Assembly: GCA_028293125.1 (NCBI GenBank)
Contig: JAQGPJ010000086.1
Location: forward strand, 1-50,480
Reading direction: 5' to 3'
Origin: Verrucomicrobiales bacterium
GTDB lineage: Bacteria; Verrucomicrobiota; Verrucomicrobiia; Verrucomicrobiales; V1-33
DNA length: 50,480 nt
Part shown: piece after piece, positions 25,250 through 35,419 of the stretch
Layout of the letters: every line of letters starts with the position of its first letter
How positions within the stretch are numbered: position 1 is the first letter of the stretch
Program-made: the position numbers and the translations under genes
Notes under the pieces: model-generated
What the model was told of the DNA's origin: nothing
The model's database searches: none
The model's input: the letters and a program-made list of their open reading frames with translations, nothing else

Positions 25250-25528
25250 TCACCCCCCCTGCACCGGAGGCATGACCGCCACCTCCGCGCCGGGCGGAAT
25301 CACCGCCTCCCGGTCCACATACTCCAGATTCACGGCCACCCGCAGACTGGCGTCGTGAGTCCGGAGAGCCGGCCACCGGATGTAAAGCTGCTCCAGCAGC
25401 GCTCCCCCCGTCAGGTTTCCATCATCACCGGCTGGCCAGTCCATTCCGCCGGTGCCGGTCAGATCGGGGAGGTGGCCGAAGAAGAGCAGTTTCAAAGGAT
25501 GGCCCGGTGCGGGGTCGGTGGCATTCAT
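25250..25528 (-). CDS. MoaD/ThiS-like sulfur-carrier protein
   Basis: A 92-residue beta-grasp protein ending in the di-glycine (PVQGG) that is adenylated and thiocarboxylated in MoaD and ThiS. The core has LKLLFFGHLPDLTG at the start, then LLEQLYIRWPAL, VAVNLEYVDREAVIPPGAEVAVMPPV, a typical MoaD order. No MoaE, MoaB or MoeB-like gene is nearby, so its pathway is unclear; molybdopterin synthesis is the first guess. It follows hpt by 11 bases and is probably co-transcribed with it. The start codon lies at the end of a short ATGAC-type repeat. Confidence 0.8.
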   Translation of the reverse strand: MNATDPAPGHPLKLLFFGHLPDLTGTGGMDWPAGDDGNLTGGALLEQLYIRWPALRTHDASLRVAVNLEYVDREAVIPPGAEVAVMPPVQGG

Positions 25529-25539
25529 GTCATGTCATG

Positions 25540-26088
25540 TCAGGCGAGGCGGGAGATGGCTTCGGGTTTCAGGACCCCGATGTAGGGCAGGTTCCGGTAC
25601 TGTCCCTGATAGTCGAGACCGTAGCCCACCACAAACTCATCCCCGATATCAAATCCCACATAATCCGCCTCCACCGCGCAGGCGCGGTCCTTCACCTTCC
25701 GCAGCAGCACGCAGAGCTTCACACTGGCGGCGCCGGCCTCCTCCGTAAAACGCCGGCTGATGGCGGCCAGCGTGCGCCCGGTGTCGAGGATGTCGTCCAG
25801 TAGAATGACGTGCTTTCCCTTCAGATCGGGCAGCCCCTTCTGGTGAAAGGTGATGACGCCGCTGCTCTCCACCCCGCCATGATAGGAGGAGACGGAGATG
25901 GTCTCGATCAGCAGCGGCAGCTCCACCCGCCGCAGCAGGTCCGCCATGAGGATGATGCCACCATGCAGGATGCAGACGATGGTTGGCATCCGTCCCTCAT
26001 AGTCCCGGGTAATGTCCCGCGCCATCCCGTCAAGGCGCCGGAGAATGGTGCCCTCGTCGAGCAGGACGTGGTCGATATCGTTATGCAT
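25540..26088 (-). CDS. hpt: Hypoxanthine phosphoribosyltransferase
   Basis: Makes IMP or GMP from hypoxanthine or guanine and PRPP. It is 182 residues long. The PRPP loop is VILLDDILDTGRTL (94-107), the flexible-loop region reads SVSSYHGGVESSGV, the LHGGIILMADLLRR helix matches the family, and the C-terminal base pocket region DYVGFDIGDEFVVGYGLDYQGQYRNLPYIGV is conserved. It is divergent from pdxH with only 33 bases between the starts, so the promoters must overlap or lie inside the neighbouring genes. Confidence 0.95.
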   Translation of the reverse strand: MHNDIDHVLLDEGTILRRLDGMARDITRDYEGRMPTIVCILHGGIILMADLLRRVELPLLIETISVSSYHGGVESSGVITFHQKGLPDLKGKHVILLDDILDTGRTLAAISRRFTEEAGAASVKLCVLLRKVKDRACAVEADYVGFDIGDEFVVGYGLDYQGQYRNLPYIGVLKPEAISRLA

Positions 26089-26121
26089 GGCGGGCGGCGG
26101 GACGGTGTGCTATGAGGCGTC

Positions 26122-26814
26122 ATGAGTACGGAAAACCCCACCCCCCGCAATGAGAAAGAAAGCCACGGCCTGGCCGGTCTGCGGCAGGACTACCGTCATG
26201 CCAGCCTGCGGCGGGGGGAGGCGGCGGCGGATCCGTTCGCGCAGTTTCACCGGTGGTTCGGGGAGGCCCGCCGGTCCGGCATTGTGGAGCCCAACGCCAT
26301 GACGCTGTCCACGGTGGATCCGGCCTCCGGCCAGCCCTCCTCCCGCGTGGTGCTGCTGAAGGGACTGGATGACCGGGGGTTCCTGTTTTTCACCAACTAT
26401 CAAAGCCGCAAGGGCCGCGAACTGGCCGCGCAGCCGCGCGCCGCGCTGGGTTTTTTCTGGAAGGAGCTGGAGCGCCAAGTGAACATCCGCGGAGCCGTGG
26501 AGCTGGTGACCCCGGAGGAGAGCGAAGCCTATTTCCACAGCCGCCCCCGCGACAGCCAGCTGGGCGCCCATGCCTCCACCCAGAGCAGTGTCATTGCCGG
26601 CCGCGAATGGCTGGAGGAGCGCTTTGAAATCCTGAACCGCAAATACCCCGAAGGCACGGAAATCCCCCTGCCCTGCACCTGGGGCGGCTACCGCTTGATC
26701 CCGGAGGCTATCGAATTCTGGCAGGGCCGCCCCAGCCGGCTTCATGACCGGCTCTGTTACAGCCGTGATCAGCAGGATAGGGTGGCGTGGCGGTTGGACC
26801 GGTTGAGTCCGTAA
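26122..26814 (+). CDS. pdxH: Pyridoxamine/pyridoxine 5'-phosphate oxidase
   Basis: An FMN enzyme that makes pyridoxal 5'-phosphate in the last step of vitamin B6 synthesis and salvage. It is 230 residues. Conserved parts are LRQDYRHASL at the start, the FMN-binding SSRVVLLKGLDDRGFLFFTN followed by SRKGREL (about 73-101), GFFWKELERQVNIRG, SRPRDSQLGAHAS and the C-terminal RLHDRLCY with RVAWRLDRLSP. The gene is single on its strand, and an inverted heptamer-repeat element follows. Confidence 0.96.
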   Translation: MSTENPTPRNEKESHGLAGLRQDYRHASLRRGEAAADPFAQFHRWFGEARRSGIVEPNAMTLSTVDPASGQPSSRVVLLKGLDDRGFLFFTNYQSRKGRELAAQPRAALGFFWKELERQVNIRGAVELVTPEESEAYFHSRPRDSQLGAHASTQSSVIAGREWLEERFEILNRKYPEGTEIPLPCTWGGYRLIPEAIEFWQGRPSRLHDRLCYSRDQQDRVAWRLDRLSP

Positions 26815-26817
26815 AAA

Positions 26818-26922
26818 AGTTTTCAGTCTTCAGTCTTCAGTTTTCAGGCTTTTGGATCTGAAAACTGAGCCGCAGCCTGAAGGTGCTGGTTCCGCGATTC
26901 TGAAAACTGAAAACTGAAAACT
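26818..26922. repeat. Inverted heptamer-repeat element 1
   Basis: The left arm has four heptamers in phase, AGTTTTC/AGTCTTC/AGTCTTC/AGTTTTC (26818-26845). The right arm has three copies of the complement GAAAACT (26902-26922), with one more copy at 26860-26866. The arms can pair into a long hairpin. It fills the gap between the convergent genes pdxH and ppk2. A related, shorter copy lies at 35288-35356, also between convergent genes. Confidence 0.8.
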
Positions 26923-26930
26923 TTCTCCTC

Positions 26931-27815
26931 TCATTCCTTGATCAGGGCCTCCCGGCAGGCGGCCAGTCCCTGCTGCTGGTCCTCTGACAGGACCGGCCAT
27001 TCAAGGTTCAGCTGCTTCATCTCTGTCAGGATGGCGGCGCTGACGAGCAGCCGCATGTCGCCCTTGTCGTCCGCCGGGATGATGTACCACGGGCTGTGTT
27101 TGGTGGCGGTGGCGGCGATGGCGTCGTGATAAGCCTCCTGATAATCGTCCCAGCAGGCGCGTTCCGTAAGGTCCGCATCATTGAATTTCCAGTTTTTGGA
27201 GGGATCGTCGATGCGCTCCAGAAAGCGCTTTTTCTGCTCGTCCTTCGAAACGTGCAGGAAGAACTTCACAATCCGCATGCCGTTCTCGGTCTGGTGCTTT
27301 TCAAAGTTCCGGATGGCCTGGTAACGCTGCTCCCAGAGCTTGGGCAGGGATTTCAGCGTGGAGGGAGGAAGCCGCTGGCCTTGCAGGATTTTGGGATGCA
27401 CGCGCACCACCAGCACCTCCTCGTAATAGGACCGGTTGAAGATGCCTATTTTACCCCGGCCCGGAAGCACTTTGTTGCTGCGCCACAGGAAATCGTGATC
27501 CAGTTCATCCAGGCTGGGCTGCTTGAAGGCGTGGACCTCCACGCCGTGCGGATTGATGCCGCTCATCACGTGCTTGATGGTGCCATCCTTGCCGGCGGCG
27601 TCCATGGCCTGGAACACCAGCAGCATGGCGTACTGGTCCTGGGCGAACATCTGCTGCTGCCGCTCGTCGATCTCCTCCTGATACTTCCTCAGCTTGGCCA
27701 CCAGCTCCTCCTTGCTGTCGTGGAGAGGCTTTTTAAGGGCTGTGGGCCGCTTTTTCAGGCTCAGCTTTTCATTGCCCGTGCAGCGGAAGTCCTCAACATC
27801 GATGTCCAGCGTCAT
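26931..27815 (-). CDS. PPK2-family polyphosphate:nucleotide phosphotransferase
   Basis: A 294-residue single-domain PPK2 kinase that transfers phosphate from polyphosphate to a nucleoside mono- or diphosphate. The Walker A-type loop is DAAGKDGTIKHV (72-83), the Walker B/lid region is IFNRSYYEEVLVVRVHP (about 122-138), followed by KLWEQRYQAIRNFEK and KFNDADLTERACWDDYQEAY, as in the subgroup that uses AMP and ADP. The exact acceptor is not settled by sequence. The ATG at 27815 gives the usual N terminus. The small membrane-protein gene lies 43 bases upstream on the same strand. Confidence 0.92.
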   Translation of the reverse strand: MTLDIDVEDFRCTGNEKLSLKKRPTALKKPLHDSKEELVAKLRKYQEEIDERQQQMFAQDQYAMLLVFQAMDAAGKDGTIKHVMSGINPHGVEVHAFKQPSLDELDHDFLWRSNKVLPGRGKIGIFNRSYYEEVLVVRVHPKILQGQRLPPSTLKSLPKLWEQRYQAIRNFEKHQTENGMRIVKFFLHVSKDEQKKRFLERIDDPSKNWKFNDADLTERACWDDYQEAYHDAIAATATKHSPWYIIPADDKGDMRLLVSAAILTEMKQLNLEWPVLSEDQQQGLAACREALIKE

Positions 27816-27858
27816 ACCGGCAGTCTGCCGCCCGCTTCCGCGCGGGTCAAGGACCCGC

Positions 27859-28230
27859 TCACCGCCGTTTCGACGGGTTGCCGGCATTGTCCGCAGCCAC
27901 TGGCAGGACATCATTCAGGCGGTGCTCCAGAGCCTCGGTCGCGCGGGCATTCTGATACAGACCGGTGAGCAGGATGATGATGCCAACGATCAGAAAGATC
28001 CAGCTGGCTGTCAGTCCATTGACCCCGATGGTCATCTGCTGGTGCAGCTGCTCCAGCTTCCGGTCAATCTCAGCGGGGTTGGCGCCATTGGCCGCGCGGC
28101 CGGACTGCACGGCCTCCAGACTCAGGCCATAAAGCCAGGACAGGACCACCTGCAGCACCACCCCGGTGAGAACGGAGCTGGAGCCGATGAAGATTTTCTT
28201 GCTGGGGGGGAGAATCACACCGGTTCCCAT
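27859..28230 (-). CDS. Small two-helix membrane protein of unknown function
   Basis: A 123-residue protein I do not recognise. Two membrane segments lie at about 14-36 (IFIGSSSVLTGVVLQVVLSWLYGL) and 74-92 (WIFLIVGIIILLTGLY). Between them is a polar helix likely to form a short coiled coil (EIDRKLEQLHQQM). The basic tail ends NPSKRR. Codon pattern and phase look genuine, and the gap to ppk2 is short, so they may share a transcript. The frame is open upstream of 28230 but overlaps the cytochrome gene there and lacks similarity. Confidence 0.65.
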   Translation of the reverse strand: MGTGVILPPSKKIFIGSSSVLTGVVLQVVLSWLYGLSLEAVQSGRAANGANPAEIDRKLEQLHQQMTIGVNGLTASWIFLIVGIIILLTGLYQNARATEALEHRLNDVLPVAADNAGNPSKRR

Positions 28231-28310
28231 GACCGGCCCTGATGCCGGCGGCAAGGGGGAGGTGGATGATTTCCATCCAGCGGCACGCCATCCGCCCGCG
28301 TGCGCCGGCG

Positions 28311-30716
28311 CTAACGCACCAGCCACGCCAGCAGATCCGCCAACTCCTGATCGGTCAGCCCCTCCTCCACGCCCATGGGCATGAGCGAACCGGCATCGCG
28401 GCTGATGCGGGCGATTCCGTCCCGCGGCGCCTGCATGGCCTGACCGCCGGGCTGCATGAGGCGCACGATTTCCGGGCTCTCCTCCAGCGTGATGCCGGCG
28501 GCCACGGAGCCGTCCTTCAGCGTGAGGGTGGTGCGGGCGTACTGCGGGGCCACCTCGCGGTCGGGATCGAGAATGGCCAGCAGCAGCAGAGGTTTGCCCT
28601 TGTTGCTGAAGCTGGCGCGGTCCGGCCCCACGGCGTGGCCGGCTTCCCCGTCGCGGTGGCAGACCGAGCACCGCTGCTCAAACACGGCAGCTCCTTTGGC
28701 GGCATCGCCGGGCAGGGTCAGCGCCGCCTGACGCAACGCAATCACCGCTGTGCGGTCCGGGGGCGAAGCCGGCAGCAGCTCCGCCGCCAGCTTTTTCACC
28801 TCCGCCCCGCTGCCCGACCGCCAGGCGGCGGCCATGGCCGGGGGAATATCCCCCGCCGTCAGCAATCCTGCCTGGATTTTTCCCAGCAGCAGCGCCGGCC
28901 CCCCGCTGCGGGAACCCAGTGCCGTCACCACGGCGGACCGCAGACCGGCGGGCAGCGCCTCCCAGTGCGGCAGCAGCGCCTCAGCCGCCTGCGGCACCTG
29001 ACTGACCGCCAGCAGCCTCACGGCATCACACTCCTTTTTATCCGTTGCCAGGACCAGGAGCTTTTCCGGCTCCGAACGCGCCAGCAGCTCCAGCGCCTTC
29101 AGGCGGTCCGCGGACGCGCCGCCGGTTTCCTCCGCCAGACGGGAAACAGGCTCCTTCAGGCCGGCGGGAGTCCGGATTTTCAAACGCGCCGCCAGATCCA
29201 GCGCCTGCGGCATCGGTAGATCAATGGAGCACCGCTTATAAAAAGCCGTCGCCTCCTCCTCATTCCTGAGGCTTGCCAGCAGAGTCCGGGCGGTGCGGCC
29301 CGACGGGGAATCCCGCACCGCCTCCCACCAGCCTTTCCAGCGGGCCGGGCGTTCGGAGTCCGGAGTGTCCACGATTTCCCGCAGCAGCGGCAGGGGGCCA
29401 GCAGCGGCGGATAATGCGGCCACGGCGCCGGCAGGACTTCCGGAGGCCGGTTCCGGCCTCACCCGCCAGATGCGGCCACGGTCGTTGCCGCTGTTCAGGT
29501 CCATTTTCGCCTTCAGATTCAGCGGCAGGGAATCCGGGTGTTCGATGTATTCCCGGCACATGTCGGCGATGTAGAGCGCGCCGTCCGGCCCGGTGGTGAA
29601 GCCCACCGGCCGGAACCAGGTGTCCGTGCTGGCCAGAAACTCCCGGTCCCGCTCCGATGCCGGGCGTTCCGCCACGGGGCCGTCCAGCGTCTCCCGGAAC
29701 TGCTTGCGGTGCACCAGATTGCTGCCGCAGTCGGCGATGATGGCGTCGTTCCGCCAGATGTGGACTCCGGAGGCCGAGGTGAAATACCCCGACGCCCTGC
29801 CATTCCCCTCCACCAGCCCCGGCACCAGACCGGACGCCCGCCAGTTGGTGCGCATCACCCGCCAGGGCTCGTCGGGGCTGATCCGGAACACCGGGGCCGC
29901 CGGACCGTCCAGCGCAATATCGACCAGCGTCTCCGGCACCGGCAGCCAGCCGCCCTCCCGCACCGGGGCGATCCATTGCAGGTGGTGGCTGTTGCTGCAC
30001 ACAAAGCGCCGCCCCCACCGGTCAAACGTCAGCCCGAACTGCCCCCCGCCCGGTTCCGCGCGGAAATTCAGTGTTTTGGGATCGAAGGAAAAGTCGCGGC
30101 CCCGCACGGAAATCCCCTGCCCCTCAGGCGTGCCGGGACGCCGGATAAGGCCGCCATTGGGGGCGGTGGCGCCGTAAATCCGGCCATCGGGTCCCGATGC
30201 CAGGCTGTTGACCAGCGCCTGCACATTCAGCCGGCCCATGCCGTCGCCGAATCCTGTGAAAATGACCTCCCGCTCCTCCATGAGACCATCGCCATCCGCA
30301 TCCCTCAGCCGCCAGATATCCGGAGTTGCCGCCACATACACCGCCTCCTGCCAGCAGAGCACGGAGGTCGCCCAGGCCAGCCCCTCCATGACCGTCTCCG
30401 AGGTTTCAAATACCCCGTCACCGTTGTTGTCCATCAGCCGGCGCACCCGTGACAATTGCTCGGCCCGCCGTTCGGAGTAATCCCGCATCTCCACCACATA
30501 CAGCGCCCCGCGTGCGTCAAAGCTCATGGACACCGGATCCATCACCTGCGGCTCCGCGGCGGCCAGGGAAACGGCTAATCCCGGTGCCGGATGCAGTGAT
30601 TTCAGCGCCTCCTCCGGGGACAGCGCGGGCATCCGCGGCAGGGTGGAGACCTCGGGGCCGGCATCCGCCATGACTTGAAGGGGAACCATGAGTACGAGAA
30701 GCTGGAACGCGCGCAT
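28311..30716 (-). CDS. PVC-type membrane-associated dehydrogenase with c-type haem
   Basis: An 801-residue exported protein of the TIGR02604 type, characteristic of Planctomycetes and Verrucomicrobia. The signal peptide is MRAFQLLVLMVPLQVMADAG. A beta-propeller dehydrogenase-like part (about 45-430) has VSMSFDARGALYVVEMRDYSE, GDGMGRLNVQALVNSLASGPDG and GFTTGPDGALYIADM with MCREYIEHP. A helical HEAT-like part follows, then a cytochrome c domain with CSVCH at about 683-687 and a likely axial Met in SLMPMG (about 779). Electron acceptor and substrate are unknown; the family is linked to polysaccharide use by genome context, not by assay. Confidence 0.9.
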   Translation of the reverse strand: MRAFQLLVLMVPLQVMADAGPEVSTLPRMPALSPEEALKSLHPAPGLAVSLAAAEPQVMDPVSMSFDARGALYVVEMRDYSERRAEQLSRVRRLMDNNGDGVFETSETVMEGLAWATSVLCWQEAVYVAATPDIWRLRDADGDGLMEEREVIFTGFGDGMGRLNVQALVNSLASGPDGRIYGATAPNGGLIRRPGTPEGQGISVRGRDFSFDPKTLNFRAEPGGGQFGLTFDRWGRRFVCSNSHHLQWIAPVREGGWLPVPETLVDIALDGPAAPVFRISPDEPWRVMRTNWRASGLVPGLVEGNGRASGYFTSASGVHIWRNDAIIADCGSNLVHRKQFRETLDGPVAERPASERDREFLASTDTWFRPVGFTTGPDGALYIADMCREYIEHPDSLPLNLKAKMDLNSGNDRGRIWRVRPEPASGSPAGAVAALSAAAGPLPLLREIVDTPDSERPARWKGWWEAVRDSPSGRTARTLLASLRNEEEATAFYKRCSIDLPMPQALDLAARLKIRTPAGLKEPVSRLAEETGGASADRLKALELLARSEPEKLLVLATDKKECDAVRLLAVSQVPQAAEALLPHWEALPAGLRSAVVTALGSRSGGPALLLGKIQAGLLTAGDIPPAMAAAWRSGSGAEVKKLAAELLPASPPDRTAVIALRQAALTLPGDAAKGAAVFEQRCSVCHRDGEAGHAVGPDRASFSNKGKPLLLLAILDPDREVAPQYARTTLTLKDGSVAAGITLEESPEIVRLMQPGGQAMQAPRDGIARISRDAGSLMPMGVEEGLTDQELADLLAWLVR

Positions 30717-30785
30717 CGCCTCCCATTACACCCGGAATCCGCCTCCGCTGTCAATGGCCGCCCACCGCACCGGAGAAAGCCCGCT

Positions 30786-32222
30786 TCAATGATGCCCCTG
30801 CTGGCGGGCGCGGTGCTTTTTGAACATCTCCAGTGTGGCTTCGCGGGCTTCTTTGTGATCCACCATGGGCGGGGGATAATCCGTTCCGGGGGCGGCGGAT
30901 TTACCCTCCGCCGGCGGATTCAGCAGGGCGGCCAGCGGAGCGTTTTTCAATTCCGGCACCCAGTGGCGGATGTAAGCGCCGGCGGGGTCGTGGGTCCTGG
31001 TCTGCGACCAGGGATTCTGGATGCGGAAATACGGGGCGGCATCGGCTCCGGTGCCGGCGCTCCACTGCCAGCCGCCGTTGTTGCTGGCGATCTCGGCATC
31101 AATCAAGGCCTGCGAAAACCAGCGCTCGCCCAGCCGCCAGTCGATCCGCAGGTCCTTGGTCAGAAACATGGCCGTGACCATGCGCAGACGGTTGTGCATC
31201 AGCCCGGTGGCCTTCAGTTCCCTCATGCCCGCGTCCACAAGGGGAAAGCCGGTCAGGCCCTCCTTCCAGCGCCCGAAATCCCCTTCGTCATAACTCCACG
31301 CCAGACCGCGCCACTGGGGATCGAACTCATGCTCCAGCACCTCCGGCCAGTGCCACAGGATCTGCATGTAAAAATCCCGCCACGCCAGTTCACTGATGAA
31401 GGTGCTGACACTTTTTTTCACGGCGGAACTGTCCGATTCCCGGCCCGCCTCCGAGGCGCGGTGATACAGCTCCCGGATGGAGAGGGTGCCCATGCGCAGG
31501 TCCTGGGAGAGCCGTGAGGTGGTGGGTCCCAAGGGAGTATCGCGGGTTTCGGCGTAGTGCGGCAGCACCTCCTCCAGCGCCTTTTTCATGCGCTGGCGGG
31601 CCGCCCGTTCGCCCGGCTCCGGCATGGAAATGCCGGACGGCTTCAGATCCCAGTCCCTCAGCGACGGCGCCCCTTCCGAAGCCATCCCCGGCGGAGTCAC
31701 CAGTGCGGTGACCGTGGGAACCATGGCCGGTTTTTCAAGGTTGCTCCAATTGTTCCGGTAGGGCGTGAAGACGCGGTAGGGTTTCCCGGCGGCGGTCAGG
31801 ATCTCGTTCCGTTCATGCAGGGTGGCATTTTGAAAACCATGCGCCCTGATGCCCAGCCGCTGGGCCAGTTTTTCCAGTCCGGCTTCGGTTTTGATGCCGT
31901 GGGGATCGGGGTCACGGTTGTAAAAAACCGCTTCGGCTTTGGTTTTGCTGATCAGTTTCTCCAACTCCTTCAGAGCCTCCCCGCGGCGGAAAATCAGCCG
32001 GCCACCCACTGCGGCCACGTTTTTCTCCAGCGAATCCAGACAGCCGGCCAGCCATTCCTGACGCGGCGCTCCGGTCCAGTGATGATTCTTCCGCCATGGG
32101 CTGATGACATACACCGGCACCACTTCATCCGCCGCCTGCGACGCCGCATGAAGCGCCGGATTGTCCGTCAGCCGCAGGTCGCGGCGGAACCAGTGGATCA
32201 CGCGGAAATGGGATTTGGACAT
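30786..32222 (-). CDS. phr: Deoxyribodipyrimidine photolyase / cryptochrome family
   Basis: A 478-residue flavoprotein that uses blue light to split UV-induced pyrimidine dimers. The N-terminal antenna-binding domain starts with VIHWFRRDLRLTDNPAL. The C-terminal FAD domain has TSRLSQDLRMGTLSIRELYH, ELAWRDFYMQIL, GFPLVDAGMRELKATGLMHNRLRM and NNGGWQWSAGTGADAAPYFRI, where the W and N-rich stretch holds the FAD contacts and part of the tryptophan electron path. Class I CPD photolyase is the best fit. It is preceded by a terminator that separates it from fumC. Confidence 0.94.
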   Translation of the reverse strand: MSKSHFRVIHWFRRDLRLTDNPALHAASQAADEVVPVYVISPWRKNHHWTGAPRQEWLAGCLDSLEKNVAAVGGRLIFRRGEALKELEKLISKTKAEAVFYNRDPDPHGIKTEAGLEKLAQRLGIRAHGFQNATLHERNEILTAAGKPYRVFTPYRNNWSNLEKPAMVPTVTALVTPPGMASEGAPSLRDWDLKPSGISMPEPGERAARQRMKKALEEVLPHYAETRDTPLGPTTSRLSQDLRMGTLSIRELYHRASEAGRESDSSAVKKSVSTFISELAWRDFYMQILWHWPEVLEHEFDPQWRGLAWSYDEGDFGRWKEGLTGFPLVDAGMRELKATGLMHNRLRMVTAMFLTKDLRIDWRLGERWFSQALIDAEIASNNGGWQWSAGTGADAAPYFRIQNPWSQTRTHDPAGAYIRHWVPELKNAPLAALLNPPAEGKSAAPGTDYPPPMVDHKEAREATLEMFKKHRARQQGHH

Positions 32223-32231
32223 GGCGGGATT

Positions 32232-32286
32232 TGGAAAAACAAAAGACAGGACCGGAAGGGCTTATACGAAGCCGATGCGGGTCCTG
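32232..32286 (-). terminator. Intrinsic terminator between fumC and phr
   Basis: On the minus strand CAGGACC pairs with GGTCCTG, with an inner stem GGCTT/AAGCC, and is followed by a T-rich run (complement of 32232-32246). It lies after fumC and just upstream of the phr start. Confidence 0.6.
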
Positions 32287-32406
32287 CCGCCGGAATCCGT
32301 GAATGAATGATTGAGGGGATGAAATGGATGGATGGGTTCAGTCAGTGGCGGTGACCAGCGCCGGGCGGACCCCATCATCCGCCCTGCCCCGGCCCACAGC
32401 CTCAGG

Positions 32407-33795
<1,389 letters not shown>

Positions 33796-34020
33796 AGGAG
33801 GAAAGGAAAAAAGGAACGGAACGGGGAAGCCGGCCGGTCGGCCCCTCGATGTGCGGGCACCGCCGGAACCCGGTGCATTCCGCAGTGGCCCGCCGGTGTC
33901 AAACGTGGAAACAGGATCAAGGGGCCGCTCGACAGTTCCGGGCCGGTGTGCTTGGTGGGAGGGACAAACGCCACCGGGCGGAATGCCCGTGCCTTCTTCC
34001 CCCCTGCCCGCCTCCCTCCC

Positions 34021-35271
34021 ATGAATCCCTACCGCCAGCCCATGCGCCGCCAGGCTCCCCCGGCCCCTGAATACACGCCGCCGCCCGGCAGTGAGAACTG
34101 GAGCGCGCCGTGGGTGCAGCTGAAGTACTTCACCTATCAGCCCACCGTCTATCCCCGCATGCTGGCCGGCAACTCGCCGAAGATCACCCCGGGGGAGATC
34201 GTCACCGTCTATGACAAGAACGGGGACCGCTTCGGCGCGGGATTCTACAACGCCCGCGCCCGCGTGCCGCTGCGCATGATCCACCACAGCGCGACGGAGC
34301 CGGCGGATGACTCTTTTTTCCTCAAAGCCCTGGAGCGCGCCGTGGAGCTGCGGCGGGATATTCTAAAACTGGACGCGGCCACCGAGGCCTACCGGGTGGT
34401 GAACTCCGACGGCGATGGTCTCAGCGGCCTCATCATTGACCGCTACGCCGACGTGCTGCTGGCCGAGGTCCACAGTCTGGGCGTCTGGCAGCGGCTGCCC
34501 GACTGGATGCCGCATCTGCATGAGATGCTGGGCACCAAGCGCCATCTGCTCCGCGTGGATGAGGATATTGCCCGCATCGAGGGCATTCACTCCGGCCCCG
34601 TCGTCCAGGGAGCGCCGCGGCTGGTCAAGTTCAAGGAGAACGGCGTGCGTTACGAAGTGGACTTTGAGGAGGGCCACAAGACCGGCTTTTTCTGCGACCA
34701 GCGCGAGAACCGGCTGCAGCTGTCCCGCATGGTCACCGGCAAAAGCGTGCTCGATCTCTGCTGCTACACCGGCGGTTTTTCCCTGGCGGCCAAACTGCTC
34801 GGCGGCGCGGCGGAGGTCACCGCCGTGGATCTGGATGAAAAAGCCATCGCTCAGGCCCAGCGGAACGCAAATCTGAACCAAGTGCGCGGCATCGACTGGG
34901 TCCACACCGACGCCTTCTCCTACGTGCGCACCAAAATCCGCAGTGAATCCCCGAAATGGGAGGTGGTGATCCTCGATCCGCCCAAGCTGGTCCACAGCCG
35001 CGACGAGGTGGAGGACAACGGTCGCCAGAAATACGAGGATCTCAACCGCCTCGCCATCGAGCTCACCGCCCCCGGCGGACTGTTTCTCACCTGCTCCTGC
35101 TCCGGTCTGGTCACCCCTTGGGAGTTCGAGCAGATCGTCACCAAAGCTGCCCACCGCGCCAAGCGCCGGCTCCAGTTCCTCGACGCCTCAGGTCCGGGAG
35201 CCGACCACCCCGTCATGTCCAACAGCCCTGAAGGCCGCTATCTCAAAGCGCTTTGGGCGCGCGTTTGGTAA
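34021..35271 (+). CDS. RlmI-like class I rRNA (cytosine-C5) methyltransferase
   Basis: A 416-residue protein with a PUA-like N-terminal domain (about 30-110, including [25 protein letters not shown]) and a Rossmann methyltransferase domain. The SAM site is [15 protein letters not shown] (about 242-256) with TAVDLDEKA. The catalytic region is [14 protein letters not shown] (about 317-330) and LTCSCSG supplies the conserved cysteine. RlmI methylates C1962 of 23S rRNA in E. coli; the same target here is likely but not proven. The first 20 residues are Pro-rich and not part of the fold. It is divergent from fumC. Confidence 0.9.
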   Translation: MNPYRQPMRRQAPPAPEYTPPPGSENWSAPWVQLKYFTYQPTVYPRMLAGNSPKITPGEIVTVYDKNGDRFGAGFYNARARVPLRMIHHSATEPADDSFFLKALERAVELRRDILKLDAATEAYRVVNSDGDGLSGLIIDRYADVLLAEVHSLGVWQRLPDWMPHLHEMLGTKRHLLRVDEDIARIEGIHSGPVVQGAPRLVKFKENGVRYEVDFEEGHKTGFFCDQRENRLQLSRMVTGKSVLDLCCYTGGFSLAAKLLGGAAEVTAVDLDEKAIAQAQRNANLNQVRGIDWVHTDAFSYVRTKIRSESPKWEVVILDPPKLVHSRDEVEDNGRQKYEDLNRLAIELTAPGGLFLTCSCSGLVTPWEFEQIVTKAAHRAKRRLQFLDASGPGADHPVMSNSPEGRYLKALWARVW

Positions 35272-35287
35272 CCCCAGTGAATTGGGG

Positions 35288-35356
35288 AGTTTTCAGTTTT
35301 CAGCGGCTTGGAGGCGGCGTTCGCGGGTTTTGAATCATGCCGGCGTGCTGAAAACT
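35288..35356. repeat. Inverted heptamer-repeat element 2
   Basis: Two in-phase AGTTTTC units (35288-35301) and a perfect 10-bp inverted repeat (AGTTTTCAGC at 35295-35304, GCTGAAAACT at 35347-35356). The units are the same as in the element at 26818-26922, and this one also lies between convergent genes. Confidence 0.7.
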
Positions 35357-35419
35357 GGCTCATGGGTCCGGCGGAACCCGACTGCGGGACTGCCGCGCCC
35401 CGGCAGGATACGCTGGGCA

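Noticed and set aside
25526-25545. Three ATGTC-type units between hpt and the MoaD-like gene.
   Set aside because: Only 15 bases long and partly formed by the stop and start codons. No sign of function beyond offering several ATG triplets.
33796-34287. 164-codon extension upstream of fumC.
   Set aside because: It overlaps the divergent methyltransferase gene and exceeds the normal FumC length.
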